A stretch of DNA of 52,701 bases, taken from the NCBI GenBank assembly GCA_021800105.1, contig JAJYZI010000003.1, positions 1 through 52,701 on the forward strand. The letters are read 5' to 3'. Source of the stretch: Thermoplasmata archaeon (GTDB lineage Archaea > Thermoplasmatota > Thermoplasmata > Thermoplasmatales > Thermoplasmataceae). Made by a program: the position numbers and the translations under genes. Within the stretch, counting starts at the first letter, position 1. The number at the start of each line of letters is the position of its first letter. Below the pieces are notes generated by a model that saw nothing but the letters and a program-made list of their open reading frames with translations, was not told where the DNA came from and searched no databases. Positions 44,918-52,701 of this stretch are shown here, piece by piece.

Positions 44918-46489
44918 GTGTTTAATATAGTTGAAACTAATGTGGGTGGTTCGGTTGGCAGTATTAAATCGCCATATGGAAAATACCGTTTACTTAAAGA
45001 CAAAAACGGTAGGCAGTATAGGGTTGGAGAACGTCCGGAGGATGTTACCAAGAAAATCTTGGGATACAGACTAAGCAGGAGGACAATGGTTCTCGGTGCT
45101 TGGATGTGTTTCTTCTTTGGTAGTGTTCTGGAATACGGCTGGGGAGCTGCTTCCTCACTGGTTATTTCCCACTATGGTTGGTCTACCGTGGAAGGTTTCT
45201 TCAATTATACTGTGTACGTATTGTTCGAAGCGACTGTAGCTGCCTATATATTTTCACGTTTAAGGGAAAGAGGACTCCTTTCCTTGAGGCGAATGCTCTG
45301 GCTAGGATCAGCTTTGCTCATAGTTTCTTATATATTCTTCGCTAACTCATTTTCCCCATGGATCTCATACGTTGGATACGCAATGTTAGGTGGACTTGCA
45401 TCCGGTCTCGGATACGCAGCAGGCGGTGGAGTAATTTCAAAATGGTTTCCGGACAAGAGAGGTTGGAGGCTTGGTCTCGCGAATGGAGCATGGGCATATG
45501 GTGCAGTCCCATTCATTATAATCTACACTGATCCTAGCTTATTTTATCCTGGCGACTTCCAGTTCATTCTTTATATGACAGGTGCGATCATCGCCGTAGG
45601 TCTTCTCGTTGCATCATTCCTAGTTTGCGATGCGCCAAAGAATTGGTGGCCAGCTGAAGTCGATCCACTATCCGTGGCAGCCGGAACCTCCAAATCCAGA
45701 GAACTTAAGGAAAACCCTCCTGCAGTTGCACAGTTCACGACTCAGGAATTTTTCGCAACCAGACAAGGAAAAGCTCAGATGATTTCGTTCACTCTTGCGC
45801 TTGCGGCTTCATTGTTCAATGTATCCCTCTATGCGCCTTTCGGTGCAGCAATGGGCTTTGGCGGAGGCATAGCCTTTACTGTAGGTGCAGCTGGATTTGC
45901 CTTTACGGACGGCATAGGAAGACCAACTCAGGGTTGGATCTCAACCTTCATAGGCAGAAGGAAAGCGGTAACCATATTCTACTTACTGATGGGGATAGGC
46001 GGTCTCGGAGTGCTTGCTGCTGGCCTCGCACATCAGGCAATTATATGGGCGGTGCTTGCAGTTCTCACAGGTGCTGTTTCCGGATCATGCTTTGTATTTG
46101 ACTGGCTGATCATTTCTGACTACTTTGGTGAGAACTACGTTGCGACCAACTGGTCTGTTCCTTACACTCTGAAAGTCTTTGGAGGCGCATTTGGTGGAAT
46201 AGGCGCAACAACCTTGCTTGTTTTTGCAAGCGGATATGGATGGGGTGCGGTGCTTGGTACATACACAGGAGCCGTGACATTTACAGATTTATCCTGGATA
46301 CTTGCATTCCTGGTAGCGACTATATTTGCACTGGTTGCTGCTGCCCTTGTCTGGTTTTATGAGAAGAAGCCAACAATCGAAGAATACTATAAGGCGCGGG
46401 AGAAGCTTGGTCTTCCATTACCAACAGCAACGCGGCAGCCTTCGCCTGAATTAACCGAATCCAACGAAGTTTCGGGAGGTGCTGAATAA
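44918..46489 (+). CDS. OFA-family MFS carrier (second copy, diverged)
   Basis: A 523-residue MFS protein, about twelve membrane segments, with an N-terminal hydrophilic extension (about 1-50) and a charged C-terminal tail. OFA features include SVLEYGWGAASSLVISHYGWS in TM1, GLASGLGYAAGGGVISKWFPDKRG, FTDGIGRPTQGWISTFIGRR around TM8, and DYFGENYVATNWSVPYTLKVFGGAFGG in TM10-11; the Arg/Lys pair of OxlT is again present (GIGR, YTLK). It overlaps by 1 nt with a two-TM protein. The GTG at 44918 directly follows AAGGAGG with no spacer, so the true start may be further in, such as GTG 44942. Confidence 0.85.
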   Translation: MFNIVETNVGGSVGSIKSPYGKYRLLKDKNGRQYRVGERPEDVTKKILGYRLSRRTMVLGAWMCFFFGSVLEYGWGAASSLVISHYGWSTVEGFFNYTVYVLFEATVAAYIFSRLRERGLLSLRRMLWLGSALLIVSYIFFANSFSPWISYVGYAMLGGLASGLGYAAGGGVISKWFPDKRGWRLGLANGAWAYGAVPFIIIYTDPSLFYPGDFQFILYMTGAIIAVGLLVASFLVCDAPKNWWPAEVDPLSVAAGTSKSRELKENPPAVAQFTTQEFFATRQGKAQMISFTLALAASLFNVSLYAPFGAAMGFGGGIAFTVGAAGFAFTDGIGRPTQGWISTFIGRRKAVTIFYLLMGIGGLGVLAAGLAHQAIIWAVLAVLTGAVSGSCFVFDWLIISDYFGENYVATNWSVPYTLKVFGGAFGGIGATTLLVFASGYGWGAVLGTYTGAVTFTDLSWILAFLVATIFALVAAALVWFYEKKPTIEEYYKAREKLGLPLPTATRQPSPELTESNEVSGGAE

Positions 46490-46746
46490 TGGCAGAAAAA
46501 CAATTAGAGGAAGGGTATACCATCCATAAGGGTAAAGTAGATGTCTCAGACACCGTGATATATTTAATAGGCTTCATCTTGGTGGGGGTTGGTCTCCTGG
46601 TTGGTATATTAGCCATAACTAAGTCATCACAACTTATCATGGCACTTGGACTGGCTATCCTATGGATCGGTGTTCTGGTTACATGGTTCAGCGGAATAAT
46701 CGGAAACAAAGTTATTCCCGAAGGCTTTGGGCCTAAAAAACAATAA
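46489..46746 (+). CDS. two-TM accessory protein of the OFA carrier
   Basis: An 85-residue protein with two membrane helices (about 22-43 and 48-70), a charged N-terminus (MAEKQLEEGYTIHKGKVDVS) and a basic C-terminus (EGFGPKKQ). Its ATG overlaps the carrier's TAA (TAATG), so it is translated in step with the carrier and probably forms part of the same membrane complex. I do not recognise a named family. Confidence 0.75.
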   Translation: MAEKQLEEGYTIHKGKVDVSDTVIYLIGFILVGVGLLVGILAITKSSQLIMALGLAILWIGVLVTWFSGIIGNKVIPEGFGPKKQ

Positions 46747-46770
46747 TAAAGTCGGAGACAACAACTCTCC

Positions 46771-46786
46771 CCTTTCTTATTTTTTC
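46771..46786 (+). terminator. T-rich terminator after the OFA carrier operon
   Basis: CCTTTCTTATTTTTTCC follows the two-TM gene stop by about 25 nt and fits an archaeal oligo-T terminator; no hairpin is visible. Confidence 0.45.
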
Positions 46787-47070
46787 CAATCCAACAATTA
46801 AGCAGTTTCTCTTTCTTCAGATGACTTAACTTATTTTATAGCGTTTGGATAATAAATTTTCTAAACTAATTATCATTCCTCAAGTCAATGAAATGGATCA
46901 GATATTTAAAGCCTAGAAGGTTGGTTTTTTATTGAAAAAGAAGGGAGAATTTGCTAATCGATTGCTTCCAGACATCAGCCCAGATAAGCAGACTAATCAT
47001 CTTTGTCAAGAGAGAGGATATAACATACATCTATGGTCAAAGCTTAAATAAACAGCTTAATTCCGGAAAT
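46787..47070. other. spacer and possible leader before taw1
   Basis: AT-rich spacer with a likely taw1 promoter (ATATTTAAA, about 46901-46909). The frame of taw1 stays open back to a TTG at 46951 that follows AAGGGAG closely, so part of this region may be translated; the predicted extra 40 residues are not conserved in the family as I know it. Confidence 0.4.
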
Positions 47071-48009
47071 GTGGAAACTCAGTACGAGCAGATTTACAAG
47101 AAGCAGCATTATTCCCTCGTTGGCAAACACTCTGCGGTAAAGGTCTGCCACTGGACCAAGAGCGAGCTCAGAGGTGGAGAAGGTTGTTATAAAGGGACAT
47201 TTTACGGCATTAAGTCGCACCAGTGCGTTCAGATGACACCTGCTGTTTCATCATGTACGGAAAACTGCTCTTTTTGCTGGCGTTTCCAGGGCTTTGACGG
47301 AATGCACATCTCCGACGAGGACGATCCTGAATTCATTCTCGAGGAAAGCATAAAGGCCCACAAGAAACTACTCACAGGATTCAAGGGAAACCCGATGGTG
47401 TCAAAAGAGAAGTGGGAAGAATCCCAGGATCCGAAGCATATTGCAATATCACTTACAGGCGAACCCACTCTTTACTCACGCCTCGGGGAATTCATAGCAC
47501 TTGCGAGGAAAAGAGGCATCTCAACCTTCCTTGTTACAAACGGAACCCTTCCAATGGTTCTTGAAAAACTCGACCCTCTGCCAACACAACTCTATGTGAC
47601 GGTGGCAGGACCAACAAAGGCTGTATTCAACAGTGTCTTGAATCCGGCACTCGGAAATGCCTGGGAGAATTTCAACCGTACACTCGATCTTCTTCCTTCA
47701 CTTGATACAAGGAAAGTTATCAGACACACTCTCGTGAAGGATATAAACTTTCCATTCCTTGAGGAATATACAGCAATGGATAGACGGGCTGAACCGGACT
47801 TTATTGAGTCAAAGGGGTATGTCCATGTCGGTGCATCCATAGCAAACCTGAGCCAGGACAATATGCCGTCACATGATTCTATTGTAGATTTCTCAAAGAA
47901 ATTAGCTGCAAATCTTGGTTATGTATACACAGCCGAGAGAAGGGAAAGCAGGGTCTCACTTATATGCAAGGATCCATCAAAGGCAAAGATCGATTTTTCT
48001 GCTATATGA
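47071..48009 (+). CDS. taw1: tRNA 4-demethylwyosine synthase (TYW1/Taw1)
   Basis: Radical SAM enzyme that condenses N1-methylguanosine-37 of tRNA-Phe with pyruvate carbons to make the tricyclic wyosine core. The radical SAM cluster is SSCTENCSFCW (CxxxCxxC). Three further Cys (KVCHWT, EGCYKG, SHQCVQ) supply the second cluster. ISLTGEPTLYSRL and FLVTNGTLP are standard. I choose the GTG at 47071 because METQYEQIYKKQHYSLVGKHSAVK gives the short N-terminus of archaeal homologues; the track start (TTG 46951) adds 40 residues. It is a free-standing gene without the flavodoxin domain of yeast TYW1, as expected in archaea. Confidence 0.93.
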   Translation: METQYEQIYKKQHYSLVGKHSAVKVCHWTKSELRGGEGCYKGTFYGIKSHQCVQMTPAVSSCTENCSFCWRFQGFDGMHISDEDDPEFILEESIKAHKKLLTGFKGNPMVSKEKWEESQDPKHIAISLTGEPTLYSRLGEFIALARKRGISTFLVTNGTLPMVLEKLDPLPTQLYVTVAGPTKAVFNSVLNPALGNAWENFNRTLDLLPSLDTRKVIRHTLVKDINFPFLEEYTAMDRRAEPDFIESKGYVHVGASIANLSQDNMPSHDSIVDFSKKLAANLGYVYTAERRESRVSLICKDPSKAKIDFSAI

Positions 48010-48056
48010 ATGGCATTTAGATATTATATGATCTAGGCATCATGTGCTGATGATCT

Positions 48057-49244
48057 ATGCTGGATTATTCTTTTAGTGATGAACAGGAACTTCTTCGCCA
48101 GACTGCAAAGGAATTTTGTGAACGCGAAATTTCACCCAAAATTAAGCAGATGATGCATGACAGGAGGATGCCGCAGTCTATCTGGAAGGCAATGGCAAGA
48201 ATGAATTTCCTGGGAATGAACGTGCCCGAGGAGTATGGTGGAATGGGGGCCGACCCGATCTCTACCGCAATAGTTGCAGAGGAGATATCAAGAGCCGATC
48301 CTACCGCATCTATACCTGTTCTTTTCCTTGTGGACAACGCTTGGTCCTACCTGGTCTCCAAGTATGGTACACAGACACTGAAGGAGGAATTGCTGCCAAA
48401 AGTGGTCAAAGGCGAAAGAATAGTTGGGATTGCTTCCACTGAACCTAATTATGGATCCGACATCGGGTCAATGAAATCATATGCAATAGAGAAGAAAGGC
48501 AGCTATCTCGCAACAGGCGAGAAGGCGTATATCAGCCTTGTCAGGGACATAGCCGAGATTGGTGGCGGTTTTGTCACCGTTCTTAAGACAGATCAGACAA
48601 AGAAGACAGACGGAGTCTCTCTCTTCTATATGCCGTATGACAAATCATTTGATGTTACTTACCTGGAGGAGATGGGGAGGGAAGGTTCGTCCTGGGCGGC
48701 ATTCAGCTTCAAGGATGTTAGCATACCAAAGGAATACATGCTTGGCAACCTGAATGGCGGTTTCAAGATAATACACGAAGGCTTCGAATTTGCCCGCGGT
48801 CTAATATCCGTTATATCTGCCGGTGCCGCAATTAAATCGCTTGAGAACGGCGTCGAATACATGAAACAACGGGATGCCTTCGGAAAGCCTATTGTCAAGT
48901 TCCAGGGTCTGCAGTTCCAGCTGGCTGATCATGTAGCCAGGATGGAAGCGGCCAGAACCATCGCCTACAAGGCCCTCTGGATGTATTCCGAAGAGCAAAA
49001 AACGGGACGCTTCACGAGGTTCCAGGTGAGCAAGGAAATTGCTGTTGCAAAGCTCCTCACAACCACATGGGCATTTGACGCAATAAACGATGCACTTCAG
49101 TGGCAGGGAGCCTTCGGATATTCCAAGGAGTGCCCAGAAGAGTGGGCTCTCAGGGGAATAAGATCATTCCAGCTGGCTGAGGGCTCTAGGGAAATAATGA
49201 AGGTCATCATAGCCAGGGAGACCGTCGGCAAGGAAAATATGTAA
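48057..49244 (+). CDS. acyl-CoA dehydrogenase
   Basis: FAD-dependent alpha,beta-dehydrogenation of an acyl-CoA; 395 residues, normal length. The N-terminal helical domain opens LDYSFSDEQELLRQTAKEF. GIASTEPNYGSDIGSMKSYA lines the FAD site, and the C-terminal helical domain has FQGLQFQLADHVARMEAAR and QWQGAFGYSKECPEEWALR. The catalytic Glu is likely that of QLAEGSREI. A TATTATATG tract about 29 nt before the ATG suggests a leaderless transcript. No beta-oxidation partners or ETF genes adjoin it, so the acyl group (fatty, branched-chain or glutaryl) is not defined. Confidence 0.92.
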   Translation: MLDYSFSDEQELLRQTAKEFCEREISPKIKQMMHDRRMPQSIWKAMARMNFLGMNVPEEYGGMGADPISTAIVAEEISRADPTASIPVLFLVDNAWSYLVSKYGTQTLKEELLPKVVKGERIVGIASTEPNYGSDIGSMKSYAIEKKGSYLATGEKAYISLVRDIAEIGGGFVTVLKTDQTKKTDGVSLFYMPYDKSFDVTYLEEMGREGSSWAAFSFKDVSIPKEYMLGNLNGGFKIIHEGFEFARGLISVISAGAAIKSLENGVEYMKQRDAFGKPIVKFQGLQFQLADHVARMEAARTIAYKALWMYSEEQKTGRFTRFQVSKEIAVAKLLTTTWAFDAINDALQWQGAFGYSKECPEEWALRGIRSFQLAEGSREIMKVIIARETVGKENM

Positions 49245-49246
49245 AC

Positions 49247-50782
49247 TTACTCCTTTCTTTCGCTCTTCAGTGTATTGGTCAGGTGAAACGGGTTCAACAG
49301 GTTTGTCACAAATACAGAGAAATCCTTCCACTGCATCTGTCTTGTCAGGAGAAGCACACCTATGAAGAGAAGCACAGAACCAACGACCAGCGGAAGAAGG
49401 ATGAATATCCTCTGCGGATTGATGTACATAGTAAAGACAAATATGAACAAAGCCTCAACAGCCGCTGGTACCGCAGGGTAGAACGTCTTAGCACTGAAAG
49501 AAATCCCGGAAGTCCTGTATAGAGAAAGCCTGAGGGACAGGTACAGGAAGACACTGGCAATGAGCGAGCTGACTCCTCCCCCAAGAGGGCCGAGAGACAG
49601 GAACGTTATTCCAAAAAGACTTCTTGGTATAAGTATCAGGTTAAGTGCGATATTCATGATAAGCGTGATGACTGTAAGGAGGCCAACTGATCTTGCTTTT
49701 CCCTTCGCTATGAGGGCAGAGCTTGAAGGAACCATCAGCACTACAAATAGCGCGTTTATAGAAAGAACTGCAAGAATATTGGAGTATGGCGTATATATAG
49801 CGCTGAATATCCTCATTATATTATAGCTCAGGAACAAACTTACAACTACAAATGGAAGAATAAAAATAACAACAAGGCGTTCGAACTCGTTCGTCTGAGA
49901 GTTAAGATTCTTCATATCCTGCTCAGAATGCATCCTTGAAAGCACAGGCAAAAAGAATGCAGTGATTGCTGTGCCCAGGCTGCTAAGTATCAATGCAATT
50001 TTTTGTGCAAGGTAAAAGCCACCCGTGGCAAAATCTCCCCAGAAGAACTGGACAATAACCTTGTCAAGATTCCCATTCACAGTGCCTATTATTGCCGCAA
50101 GTGAAAGGGGAACAGCAATCTTGGTATACTTCTTTATAACAGACATGCTAATTTTAGAGAATTTCCAGGGTCTGCCCAGGTAATAGGATATGGCAAAATA
50201 TGCAAAGTAGGAGAAATCATATGCGAGTGAAACAAAAATAGCGGCAGTCGTCTCAGAAAGAAATCCTGGTCTCAGGACTGCAATTACGCCTATCATTATG
50301 AAAAGTGAATTTCTGATGATTGCATCAGCGATAAGAGGAATGGCGTATTTGGCTGCCCGCATATGCGATCTGTGGTATGACTGCGGAAAAGAACCCATGC
50401 TTACGAAGAAATAGTACGGTATGAGACCGAGGACAACCCAGTACTCCACCGGGTACTCGAACCCCTTGTGCAGGAGAACCGTCCAGACCAGAAGGGCGCC
50501 GTAAGTTACTATCGCAAAGATGAATCCAAGTACAAGCTTAATCAGAAGGTAATTGGAATTAGCAGTTCCCTCATCCTCACCCGATGACAGGTATCTGACA
50601 TATGCTGTAGAATATCCCATGTCAGTAAGAAATGAAATAACACCAACAAATCCGATGCCGAAGGAAAGTATACCCCAGGCAACTGGATAGTACCTTGTGA
50701 TGAAGTAAACGCCAACAAGTCCGAATACACTATTCAGAAAATTCTGAACAACAAGAACAGGCGTCTTGGATGTAAACAACAC
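49247..50782 (-). CDS. polysaccharide/oligosaccharide flippase (Wzx/MATE-like)
   Basis: A 511-residue membrane protein with about fourteen helices. The N-terminus (NFLNSVFGLVGVYFITRYYPVAWGILSFGIGFVGVISFLTDMGYSTAYVRYLSSGE) is typical of the PST/Wzx exporters in the MOP superfamily; KIALILSSLGTAITAFFLPVLSRMHSEQD is the conserved middle part. It likely flips lipid-linked glycans for surface glycosylation, consistent with the GT2 enzyme elsewhere in the window. The start is GTG. It is divergent from rfcL with about 90 nt between starts and 3' adjacent (2 nt) to the acyl-CoA dehydrogenase. Confidence 0.85.
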   Translation of the reverse strand: MLFTSKTPVLVVQNFLNSVFGLVGVYFITRYYPVAWGILSFGIGFVGVISFLTDMGYSTAYVRYLSSGEDEGTANSNYLLIKLVLGFIFAIVTYGALLVWTVLLHKGFEYPVEYWVVLGLIPYYFFVSMGSFPQSYHRSHMRAAKYAIPLIADAIIRNSLFIMIGVIAVLRPGFLSETTAAIFVSLAYDFSYFAYFAISYYLGRPWKFSKISMSVIKKYTKIAVPLSLAAIIGTVNGNLDKVIVQFFWGDFATGGFYLAQKIALILSSLGTAITAFFLPVLSRMHSEQDMKNLNSQTNEFERLVVIFILPFVVVSLFLSYNIMRIFSAIYTPYSNILAVLSINALFVVLMVPSSSALIAKGKARSVGLLTVITLIMNIALNLILIPRSLFGITFLSLGPLGGGVSSLIASVFLYLSLRLSLYRTSGISFSAKTFYPAVPAAVEALFIFVFTMYINPQRIFILLPLVVGSVLLFIGVLLLTRQMQWKDFSVFVTNLLNPFHLTNTLKSERKE

Positions 50783-50870
50783 GCCGGTATCTAAAAAAGA
50801 GAATAAATATTATCCATGCTGTCATAGCAGAATTCAGAGAGGGAAATTCCTTCCCCGGGAAGAAGACAGG

Positions 50871-52136
50871 ATGCCATGGAGTGAAAAATACAGACCGCAG
50901 AATCTGCAGGATATCGTCATAACAGATGACCTGTACACCAAGATATATTCCTGGGTGGAGAAATGGATTTCCGGAAGGCCCCAGAAGAAAGGGCTCATCC
51001 TCTATGGGCCGCCAGGAACAGGCAAAAGCAGCACTGCTTACTGCATTGCGAGCAGTTTTGGTATACCTGTTATAGAAATGAATGGGTCATCCCAGAGAAA
51101 CAGCGATAAGATGAAGGAGATCGCTGGCAATGCTGCTATGACGAGAGACATTTTCTCCAACTATTCCGATCCTGATAAGAAGCCAGATAAGATCATACTG
51201 ATAGACGAGGCCGATAACATAGATGCTGGTAGAAGCGGCACCGACTCAGGAGGGATTCGTGAACTTGGCTCCATAATCAGGAACACCGCATGTCCCATAA
51301 TCCTGACAATGAACGACTTCTACGAGTTCAGGAGAAAGAATGGCGCAGACACCGTAATATCCGGTTCAGATGCAATAGAGTTCAAGCAGTATGCAAGGAG
51401 AAACGACAACAATTCCAAGAATTTCAGGCTCAAGCTATTGAAGCGTGTAAGGGAAATCCTTGTAAAGGAAGGAAAATCTCTGGGACCGGAAATCCTCAAT
51501 GAGATATTTGAGCGAAACGGAACTGATATCCGTGCAATACTGAACGACGTAGAGGCCGCTGCATCAACCGTTTCTGCAATCATATCTGGGGACAGGGATG
51601 AGCCAAGCAACATTTTCAGGTCGCTTGAGAGCATTCTGATAGACAGGGATCCGGTAAAGAGCCTAGCTTCAATTGCAGATAAGGACTATACGGTCGATCA
51701 ACTCCTGCTCTGGATTGACGAGAATCTTGTCGATGTAGCAGACAACCCCGCGGATCTTGCATCATCTTACGAGAACCTGGCAATCGCAGATCTTTACAAT
51801 GGCTATGTGATAAAGAAACAGCATTTTGCCTTCCAGGGCTATGCACAGGAAATAGCTGCTCTCACTGGATCAGTATTAGAAAATTCTCCCAAGCATTTCC
51901 TGAAGTTCCAGTTTCCTGTTTACCTAAGCAGGATGTCGGCTGTCAGGGATTCAAGGGAAGCCAGAAAATCGATTCAGCTGAAACTCGCCAGATTCAACCA
52001 TTCATCAACTGGAACAATCTCGTCGTACGAATGGTTTTTCCGGCTTCTTGCACAATATTCCGGGCAGGAATTTTCATCTCTAGCAACCAGGTTGCTGCTG
52101 TCAGAGGCAGAAGCCAGGATAATTGGCGGCAAGTAA
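50871..52136 (+). CDS. rfcL: replication factor C large subunit
   Basis: Clamp-loader large subunit that opens the PCNA ring with RfcS. MPWSEKYRPQNLQDIV is the invariant RFC N-terminus, so the ATG at 50871 is the start and the track's extra 35 residues (from 50766) are not real. Walker A is YGPPGTGKSSTAY and Walker B IILIDEADNI. The SRC-like motif of small subunits is absent, as expected for a large subunit. A C-terminal helical collar (about 230-421) follows. At 421 residues it is slightly short; I see no clear C-terminal PIP box, and the end (LLLSEAEARIIGGK) is plain. Confidence 0.94.
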   Translation: MPWSEKYRPQNLQDIVITDDLYTKIYSWVEKWISGRPQKKGLILYGPPGTGKSSTAYCIASSFGIPVIEMNGSSQRNSDKMKEIAGNAAMTRDIFSNYSDPDKKPDKIILIDEADNIDAGRSGTDSGGIRELGSIIRNTACPIILTMNDFYEFRRKNGADTVISGSDAIEFKQYARRNDNNSKNFRLKLLKRVREILVKEGKSLGPEILNEIFERNGTDIRAILNDVEAAASTVSAIISGDRDEPSNIFRSLESILIDRDPVKSLASIADKDYTVDQLLLWIDENLVDVADNPADLASSYENLAIADLYNGYVIKKQHFAFQGYAQEIAALTGSVLENSPKHFLKFQFPVYLSRMSAVRDSREARKSIQLKLARFNHSSTGTISSYEWFFRLLAQYSGQEFSSLATRLLLSEAEARIIGGK

Positions 52137-52139
52137 TGT

Positions 52140-52397
52140 CTAGGCTCCGATTTTCTCTTTGCACTTCTTGATCGTACCGCTTACAGTAACCACAACTATA
52201 CCTTTGAGATCCTTCTCTATGTAGAGACAGAGACTGTCTTTCTGGAACTGGTCGGTCAGAACAATTGCATAGGGATCTTCCCTGAATTTCATCTTCGATC
52301 CGAACTTTGTCCTGATCTTATCCAGTGCCATCTCAAGGTTTCCACTGCTATCCGCCTTTATGAGCACATATCTCTTACGATACAGCGATCCCTTCAA
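52140..52397 (-). CDS. rnp2: RNase P protein component 2 (Rnp2/Pop5)
   Basis: A compact 85-residue member of the Pop5/Rpp14 family. The N-terminal strand is RKRYVLIKAD, followed by a helix (MALDKIRTKFGSKMKF), a strand AIVLTDQF, and the diagnostic final IVVVTVSGTIKKCKEK. Pop5 binds the catalytic domain of RNase P RNA and aids pre-tRNA cleavage. It is shorter than many archaeal homologues but has all core strands. It converges on rfcL with 3 nt between stops. Confidence 0.85.
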   Translation of the reverse strand: MKGSLYRKRYVLIKADSSGNLEMALDKIRTKFGSKMKFREDPYAIVLTDQFQKDSLCLYIEKDLKGIVVVTVSGTIKKCKEKIGA

Positions 52398-52502
52398 CCC
52401 TGACTTATAATAGGGCGGGATATTTTATTTTTGTACTGGGTTAACACTATATACCATATATCTGATTCAATGCACAGTGCAATTCAAGATATCGAAATAT
52501 GT

Positions 52503-52701
52503 TCAGATCGACTTTTCCGTATTTCTTCTCTTTATAAAAGAATCAACCATAAACATAAAACCCACAGCCAGCGTGGCGACTACCAGACCATTTATCATGA
52601 AATAGGCAAAAGGGTTATCTGCAAAGATGATCGATCCAGCATACTGGTTGCTGTGAATCAAAAGCATAAATGGGCCGAAGGCAACAAACAGCACGATCCA
52701 G
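52503..52701 (-). CDS. membrane protein, C-terminal fragment (cut by window edge)
   Basis: The frame stays open to the right edge (WIVLFVAFGPFMLLIHS...), so the track's start is internal. Two hydrophobic segments and a basic tail (FIKRRNTEKSI) are visible. Too little is present to name a family. Confidence 0.5.
   Translation of the reverse strand, partial: WIVLFVAFGPFMLLIHSNQYAGSIIFADNPFAYFMINGLVVATLAVGFMFMVDSFIKRRNTEKSI

Noticed and set aside
46320-46709. 129-codon minus-strand frame across the end of the OFA carrier
   Set aside because: It spans two overlapping plus-strand genes and shows no conserved features.
1-52701. CRISPR array, insertion sequence or prophage
   Set aside because: No regularly spaced repeats, transposase, integrase or terminal inverted repeats were seen anywhere in the window.

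Overview
The window looks like a chromosomal segment of a thermoacidophilic archaeon of the Thermoplasmatales. The main evidence is an HTa-type (HU family) chromatin protein, an archaeal replication factor C large subunit, the nurA-herA-mre11-rad50 cluster, archaeal RNase P subunit Rnp2, TYW1/Taw1, an archaeal DRG GTPase, SepF, and many genes whose start codon lies 23-29 nt after a TATA-like box (leaderless layout). Intergenic DNA is AT-rich, coding DNA is of moderate GC, and TTG and GTG starts are common.

Layout. 1-3.4 kb: end of a PH-domain protein, HTa, spermidine synthase, a small membrane protein and an ArsA/GET3 ATPase. 3.6-12 kb: PurH, a presenilin-like protease overlapping topoisomerase I, the Mtq2-DRG pair, MscS, RimI and a tRNA-Leu(GAG). 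12-17.8 kb: a zinc-ribbon membrane protein, then class I ribonucleotide reductase nrdA-nrdB preceded by a second R2-like gene that has lost its radical tyrosine and most metal ligands. 18-24 kb: FtcD and cyclodeaminase, an orphan beta-class DNA methyltransferase, DUF1059, an MFS carrier, SepF and a GT2 glycosyltransferase. 23.6-31 kb: the nurA-herA-mre11-rad50 end-resection cluster behind a site-2 protease. 31.4-38 kb: an NnrS-like membrane protein, class II ribonucleotide reductase nrdJ, then a membrane-anchored winged-helix regulator divergent from an exported glycoprotein-like gene across a 23-bp perfect palindrome, and a gene remnant.

38-46.7 kb is the most interesting block. It holds a three-gene 2-oxoacid:ferredoxin oxidoreductase (gamma-delta fusion, alpha, beta) whose alpha subunit reads YPIRP where pyruvate enzymes read YPITP. 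It keeps the further Arg, Asp and Phe positions I associate with oxalate oxidoreductase of Moorella. It is flanked by two OFA-family (OxlT-like) MFS carriers, each retaining an Arg/Lys pair like that used by OxlT, plus a Bat-type HTH_10 regulator and a 2-TM partner of one carrier. I read it as an oxalate (or closely related dianion) uptake and oxidation module that feeds electrons to ferredoxin.

47-52.7 kb: Taw1, acyl-CoA dehydrogenase, a flippase divergent from RFC large subunit, Rnp2 and a truncated membrane gene. No CRISPR array, insertion sequence or rRNA was seen. All family calls are by eye from motifs; no database was searched.
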